NCBI GenBank assembly: GCA_020403425.1
Contig: JADBXR010000017.1
Coordinates: 124,001-188,000 of the forward strand
Length of the DNA: 64,000 nucleotides
Direction of reading: 5' to 3'
From: Chitinophagaceae bacterium
GTDB lineage: Bacteria > Bacteroidota > Bacteroidia > Chitinophagales > Chitinophagaceae
Made by a program: the position numbers and the translations under genes
Shown here: in pieces, positions 60,246-64,000 of the stretch
Layout of the letters: every line of letters starts with the position of its first letter
Position numbering within the stretch: position 1 is the first letter of the stretch
The notes under the pieces: generated by a model
Database searches by the model: none
What the model was told of the DNA's origin: nothing
Seen by the model: the letters and a program-made list of their open reading frames with translations, nothing else

Positions 60246-61694
60246 TCAGTCCCTGTAATTCAATGCGGGTTTTCTGTCGCCCAGGAGGGCTTTGTATTGG
60301 TAATCTCCCCTTGATTGTTTGAATTCTTCTTTGGCTTTGGTGATCAACGTGGCGTCTGTGAACAGGTCGATGGCCGTTAGTGCCATGGTCTTGGCGGCTA
60401 CCATCATTCCTTTGGCGCCGATATCTGTTCCGTTACAGGCTACGGCCTGCCAGCTGTGTGCGGCGGTGCCGGGTATCCAGGTAGCTGCTTCCAGGCCAAC
60501 GGTGGGTACGGCATAACTTACATCACCCACATCGGTCGATCCGCCACCGGCATCGATCACCGGTTTCAGGGGAGCAATGGTTGCGGCTCTTTCAATTGCG
60601 GGTGACTGATATGAGAAAGAAGACTGTATCTTCTTACCGAACTCGATCTCAGCAGCACTGTAGTTCACCCCGCCAACTTTCTGTAGGTTCTGCTGCATGG
60701 CTTCGGCCAGTGTGCGGTTGATGAGCAGATCGTGTGTGCCGCCAATGATCTCGTATTCCACTCTGGTGTCTGTACCCATGGCCGCACCCTTGGCTGCTTT
60801 GGTAAGCCTGTCGAACACACTGACCACCCACTCTCTTTTCGGATGACGAACATAATAGAATACTTCCGCAAAATCGGGTACCACGTTCGGCGCTTTGCCT
60901 CCCTGGGTGATGACATAGTGGATACGGGTTTCCTGGGGCACATGTTCGCGCATCATGTTCACCATATGATCCATGGCTTCCACACCATCCAATGCAGAAC
61001 GGCCCTTCTCGGGTGCCATGGATGCATGGGCAGATAAACCGTAAAAACGGAACTTGGCCGATGTATTGGCCAGTGCACTGGTCATGGTAACGGCATTCAC
61101 ATCCGAGGGATGCCAGTGTACGGCAACATCCACATCTTTGAACAATCCTGCCCGGACCATGTATACCTTACCACTACCACCTTCTTCCGCCGGGCAGCCG
61201 TACACGCGGATGGTGCCACTCAATTTTTTGCTTTCGATCAGTTTTTTGATCTCGATACCGGCAGCAACAGATGCTGTGCCGAACAGGTTGTGGCCACAGC
61301 CATGTCCTGCATCAACCCCTTTGATGGGTTGTTTGCCGGGTACCGCTTCCTGCGACAGGCCAGGCAAAGCATCATATTCCGCCAGGATGGCGATCACGGG
61401 CTGTCCACTTCCGTAACTGGCCACAAAAGAAGTGGGGATATCGGCAACACCCGCCTGCACGGTAAAACCATTGGCCTGTAAGGTCTGTTGCAGCAGGGCC
61501 GAACTTTTCTGTTCCTTATAACCTACTTCGGCATAGTTCCAGATCTGTAAGGCAATGTCTTTATAATCGTTATACCTGGCATCAATGTTTACAATGGCAT
61601 TCTGTTTCAGTAATGCAGTTGTGTTGGTGCCTTTCTGGGCATGTAATACAAGGGAGACTGCACAAACAGCGGCAGTGAGTAAGATCTTTTTCAT
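60246..61694 (-). CDS. Secreted M20-family amidohydrolase (AbgB-like)
   Basis: 482 aa with a signal peptide (MKKILLTAAVCAVSLVLHAQ). M20 dinuclear-metal hydrolase: IAILAEYDALPGL, VDAGHGCGHNLFGTA, VYGCPAEEGGSGKVYMV (catalytic Glu), dimerisation domain LSAHASMAPEKGRSALD, and the late His in GTAAHSW. It resembles AbgB, which splits p-aminobenzoyl-glutamate, and other aminoacylase/amidohydrolases; the substrate here is unknown, and the signal peptide puts it in the periplasm. The next gene on this strand (SDR) is 17 bp upstream, so co-transcription is likely. Confidence 0.92.
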   Translation of the reverse strand: MKKILLTAAVCAVSLVLHAQKGTNTTALLKQNAIVNIDARYNDYKDIALQIWNYAEVGYKEQKSSALLQQTLQANGFTVQAGVADIPTSFVASYGSGQPVIAILAEYDALPGLSQEAVPGKQPIKGVDAGHGCGHNLFGTASVAAGIEIKKLIESKKLSGTIRVYGCPAEEGGSGKVYMVRAGLFKDVDVAVHWHPSDVNAVTMTSALANTSAKFRFYGLSAHASMAPEKGRSALDGVEAMDHMVNMMREHVPQETRIHYVITQGGKAPNVVPDFAEVFYYVRHPKREWVVSVFDRLTKAAKGAAMGTDTRVEYEIIGGTHDLLINRTLAEAMQQNLQKVGGVNYSAAEIEFGKKIQSSFSYQSPAIERAATIAPLKPVIDAGGGSTDVGDVSYAVPTVGLEAATWIPGTAAHSWQAVACNGTDIGAKGMMVAAKTMALTAIDLFTDATLITKAKEEFKQSRGDYQYKALLGDRKPALNYRD

Positions 61695-61711
61695 GCAAAT
61701 AGTTTCAAAAA

Positions 61712-62530
61712 TTAAACAAACAGGTCACGGTAGAGTTCGGCGCCGGGTACCACAGAATATTTGCTCAGGTCCGTGATGCCTTCGGCTGCCATTACTTCTT
61801 CGTCAATGAATGTATTGCCGGTGCATTGGGCAGCAGGTTTGCTGAGGATATGGTATACACAATCGGCCAGTATATCTGGCGTACGGCTCATTTTGGCCAG
61901 CGCCTCGCCGCCCAACAGGTTTCTTACGGCGGCAGTATCAATAGTGGTCCTGGGCCATAAAGCATTGGAAGCGATACCGGCACCTTTTAACTCCGCGGCC
62001 CAGCCCAGTGCCAGCATACTCATACTGTATTTGGTAATGGTATAGGCAATATGGCCGCCCATCCATTTGGGATCAAGATTAACAGGGGGTGATAAAGTGA
62101 TGATATGCGGGTTCTTCCCTTTACGCAGATGCGGGATGCAGTATTTGCCCATTAAGAAAGTACCGCGCACATTGATGCTCTGCATCAGGTCGAAACGTTT
62201 GGTCTCCGTCTGTTCGGTCGGGGTGAGCTGTATGGCCGATGCATTGTTGATGAGCACATCAATACCGCCAAAATGCTCCACCGCTTTTTGTACGGCGGCC
62301 TGTACCTGGTCCTCATGACGTATATCGAGTTGTACTGCCAGCGCTTTTCCGCCTGCGGCTTCCACTTCTGCCGCTGCAGAAAAGATGGTACCGCCGAGGC
62401 GGGGATCTTCTTCCACGCTTTTGGCAGCGATCACAATATTGGCACCTTCCCTGGCCAAACGTAAAGCCATGGCTTTACCGATACCGCGACTGGCGCCGGT
62501 AATGAATACGGTTCTGTTCTGGAATGACAT
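61712..62530 (-). CDS. SDR-family oxidoreductase (HSDL2-like)
   Basis: 272 aa. NAD(P) site FITGASRGIGKAMALRLA, VLINNASAIQLTP, the catalytic YxxxK in AYTITKYSMSMLALGWAAEL with LSPPVNLDPKWMGGH preceding it. The SPP-x-N-L pattern and W-MGGH are features of hydroxysteroid-dehydrogenase-like-2 proteins (without the SCP2 tail here). Substrate probably a fatty-acyl or steroid-type ketone, untested. The start at 62530 (MSFQNRT) precedes the M20 gene in the same orientation. Confidence 0.9.
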   Translation of the reverse strand: MSFQNRTVFITGASRGIGKAMALRLAREGANIVIAAKSVEEDPRLGGTIFSAAAEVEAAGGKALAVQLDIRHEDQVQAAVQKAVEHFGGIDVLINNASAIQLTPTEQTETKRFDLMQSINVRGTFLMGKYCIPHLRKGKNPHIITLSPPVNLDPKWMGGHIAYTITKYSMSMLALGWAAELKGAGIASNALWPRTTIDTAAVRNLLGGEALAKMSRTPDILADCVYHILSKPAAQCTGNTFIDEEVMAAEGITDLSKYSVVPGAELYRDLFV

Positions 62531-62568
62531 ATGCAATTGGTTAGACACCCAATTTCAGCAAAACCGGC

Positions 62569-63144
62569 TTACCAACCTAAGAAATCTTTGATCACCTGTT
62601 CAGTCTCTGCGCAGGCTTTGTCAAGGTCCTCATTCAGGATGGTTTTGGTGAAATGGTGGTTGAAAGACATTTCATAGCTGGCTTTGTTCACCCTTGTTTC
62701 CAGGCTTTCGGGGGTCTCGGTACCCCGGGCTTCCAGCCTGCGTCTGAGTTCGGCCACGGATGGGGGTTGTATGAAGATGGACAGGCAATCGCCGGCAAAC
62801 TGCTGCTGCACATGTATGGCGCCCTTTACGTCGATATCTAGCATAGGTACTTTGTTCTCGTTCCAGATACGCTCCAGTTCGGTCTTAAGTGTGCCATAAT
62901 ACTTGCCCTCGTATACCATTTCCCATTCAATGAATTCGTTGGCATCTATTTTGGCTTTAAAATCAGCTACACTCAGGAAATGATATTCCACCCCGTCCTT
63001 TTCAGTGCCGCGCGGTGCACGGGTGGTGGCAGAGATCGAAAATGACAAACGGGGATATTTACTGATCAGGTACCGGGTGATGGATGTTTTGCCGGAACCG
63101 GAAGGCGCAGTGAGTATGATCAGTTTGCCGTGTGTTGCAGACAT
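62569..63144 (-). CDS. gmk: Guanylate kinase
   Basis: 191 aa. GMP + ATP to GDP + ADP. P-loop LTAPSGSGKTSITRYLI, GMP-binding SATTRAPRGTEKDGVEYHF, EFIEWEMVYEGKYYGT, DIDVKGAIHVQQQF, and the lid region SVAELRRRLEARGTETPE. Standard length. It is 38 bp upstream of the SDR on the same strand. A dispersed repeat lies behind its start. Confidence 0.97.
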   Translation of the reverse strand: MSATHGKLIILTAPSGSGKTSITRYLISKYPRLSFSISATTRAPRGTEKDGVEYHFLSVADFKAKIDANEFIEWEMVYEGKYYGTLKTELERIWNENKVPMLDIDVKGAIHVQQQFAGDCLSIFIQPPSVAELRRRLEARGTETPESLETRVNKASYEMSFNHHFTKTILNEDLDKACAETEQVIKDFLGW

Positions 63145-63175
63145 GCGATTGATTTCCGCAAAGAAACAATATTAT

Positions 63176-63325
63176 GGTGAATAGGCAATTGGTAATCGTG
63201 AGTGGTGAGTGGTGAGTGGTGAGTAGGGAGTGGTCAGTAGGGAGATCATGCAAATCCCCCCCTGATTCACCATTGCCATTCACTACTTCCTACTCCCTAC
63301 TCACCACTCACCACTCAGGAATGCC
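63176..63325. repeat. Dispersed hairpin repeat with heptamer array
   Basis: Left side GGTGAATAGGCAATTGG then a tandem array of 7-nt units (GAGTGGT three times, GAGTAGG, GAGTGGT, CAGTAGG) at about 63202-63243. The right side carries the complementary CTACTCCCTACTCACC, ACTCACCACTC and GCCAATTCAC. The right arm includes the last codons and stop of the nitroreductase gene. Confidence 0.85.
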
Positions 63326-63899
63326 AATTCACTTTTTCCTCCAGCGGTATCCTGCGCTGGCCGTCTTTGGCGGGTTCATCGGTATAACCGAGGAAGAGCA
63401 GGCCCATGACGATATCCTCATCGCCAAGGCCCAGGTAGGTTTTCATGGATGGGTCATGAGTCATACCGCCGGTACTCCATAAAGCAGCGATACCCAGCGA
63501 TGCGGCGCCCAGCAGGATGTTCTGCATGGAAGCGCTCACCGCGGCGATCTCTTCCAGTACAGGAATACTGTTGAGGATGCTCCGCTTCATATATACCACA
63601 ATGATGTGCGACAGCCGATCTCCCTGCTGTTGCAGTTTTTCGTATTTGGCATGCGTGAATTTTTCCGGATCAGTACCTTTTTTGTAGAGCTCGGCATGGT
63701 CCCGGCAGAATTTCCCGACGGCATCCTGTTCATATACAACAAATCGCCAAGGCTCTGTTCGGCCATGTGTTGGCGCCCAGTCGGCAAGGATCAGTAAACG
63801 CTGGATAAGCGCATTGTCTATCTTTTTTCCATTCATGTCAGAAGGTTTTACGCTTCTTCTATGCTGGATGATGCTTTGTAAGGTCTCAAATGTGTTCAT
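63315..63899 (-). CDS. Nitroreductase-family FMN oxidoreductase
   Basis: 194 aa. FMN site IQHRRSVKPSDM near the N-terminus, LADWAPTHGRTEPWRFVVY, then SASMQNILLGAASLGIAALW and VMGLLFLGYTDEPAK. It resembles YdjA-like minimal nitroreductases that use NAD(P)H to reduce nitroaromatics or quinones; the physiological substrate is unknown. The ATG at 63899 lies 5 nt behind an exact -7 box, so a leaderless mRNA is predicted. The last residues (NWHS) are encoded by GTGAATTGGCATTCC, a repeat word, which hints that the original C-terminus was altered. Confidence 0.9.
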   Translation of the reverse strand: MNTFETLQSIIQHRRSVKPSDMNGKKIDNALIQRLLILADWAPTHGRTEPWRFVVYEQDAVGKFCRDHAELYKKGTDPEKFTHAKYEKLQQQGDRLSHIIVVYMKRSILNSIPVLEEIAAVSASMQNILLGAASLGIAALWSTGGMTHDPSMKTYLGLGDEDIVMGLLFLGYTDEPAKDGQRRIPLEEKVNWHS

Positions 63900-63903
63900 G
63901 CTG

Positions 63904-63932
63904 CAAAAGTAGAATCTTCTGCAGGGATTCAA
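63904..63932 (-). promoter_or_regulatory. Nitroreductase promoter (TTG-N18-TACTTTTG), leaderless
   Basis: On the minus strand, TTG (63930-63932) and an exact -7 box TACTTTTG (63904-63911) with 18 bp between, then 5 nt to the ATG at 63899. Confidence 0.7.
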
Positions 63933-63961
63933 TAGCGAAATGCGGTTTGTTTTGCCAGGCT

Positions 63962-64000
63962 TTACATCGGGATCTTGAGGAATACGGTAGTACCCTTGTC
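63962..64000 (-). CDS. C-terminal end of a probable sensor histidine kinase (rest outside window)
   Basis: The last 12 codons of a minus-strand frame read DKGTTVFLKIPM then TAA. This matches the common ending of the histidine-kinase ATPase domain (G-x-G-T-T-V-x-L-x-I/L-P). Too little is visible to name the kinase. Only a short gap separates it from the nitroreductase promoter. Confidence 0.55.
   Translation of the reverse strand, partial: DKGTTVFLKIPM

Overview
The window looks like core chromosome of a Bacteroidota bacterium, most likely a member of the Chitinophagaceae. The gene content points there: a DUF5690 membrane protein, a GH3-family protein, a tricorn-like protease, a sortilin/BNR-repeat protein, a secreted DUF4369-type thioredoxin, and several secreted enzymes or lipoproteins. 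Many genes carry the Bacteroidota -7 promoter box TAnnTTTG. Purine-rich Shine-Dalgarno leaders are mostly absent, and several starts are TTG or GTG. I saw no tRNA, rRNA, CRISPR, prophage or insertion sequence.

Layout. 1-9.3 kb: end of an O6-alkylguanine-DNA alkyltransferase, an alpha/beta hydrolase, a GNAT enzyme, a transketolase C-terminal half, the N-terminal half of carB, a Bcp peroxiredoxin, an OmpA-type lipoprotein, and an acyltransferase plus acyl-CoA ligase pair. 9.3-15.4 kb: tricorn-like protease, a P1 aminopeptidase coupled to a class IV aminotransferase, and a membrane protein. 15.5-19.1 kb: a tightly coupled 5-oxoprolinase operon pxpB-pxpC-pxpA followed by an NRAMP-like transporter without the usual metal motifs. 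19.2-26.8 kb: methyltransferase, mnmH, sixA, EamA transporter, glycosyltransferase, small lipoprotein, DUF2200, aminotransferase and a LytTR response regulator. 27-32.4 kb: BNR-repeat protein, DUF5690, MsrB lipoprotein. 32.5-36.7 kb: adk, a DinB-like protein, paaZ and an enoyl-CoA hydratase. 36.8-39.7 kb: carbonic anhydrase, SulP transporter and two tandem small secreted paralogues. 39.9-51.9 kb: fabG, GH3, lptB, metF, a thioredoxin-like protein, an RlmD-type methyltransferase, two rhomboids, an EEP phosphatase and cysS. 51.9-53.5 kb: merC divergent from a SCO1 - Fur-family pair, with a palindrome inside the merC promoter. 53.6-64 kb: epimerase, lpxD, a candidate small RNA, a pseudouridine synthase, GNAT, lysS, a dicarboxylate symporter, an M20 hydrolase, an SDR, gmk, a nitroreductase, and the very end of a probable histidine kinase.

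What stands out: (i) the pxp operon with a metal-site-less NRAMP homologue, a candidate 5-oxoproline transporter; (ii) a carB gene that stops exactly at the inter-half boundary, next to a lone transketolase half; (iii) a tandem pair of 98-aa secreted proteins with a shared C-terminus beside SulP/carbonic anhydrase; (iv) a perfect 7-1-7 palindrome in the spacer of the merC promoter near a Fur-family gene; (v) several promoters whose -7 box lies only 5-7 nt before the start codon, predicting leaderless mRNAs; (vi) a promoter plus terminator bracketing about 72 nt with no ORF; (vii) a family of intergenic repeats built from 7- and 8-nt units that form hairpins and run into the stop codons of neighbouring genes. 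All functional calls come from reading motifs; no database search was run.
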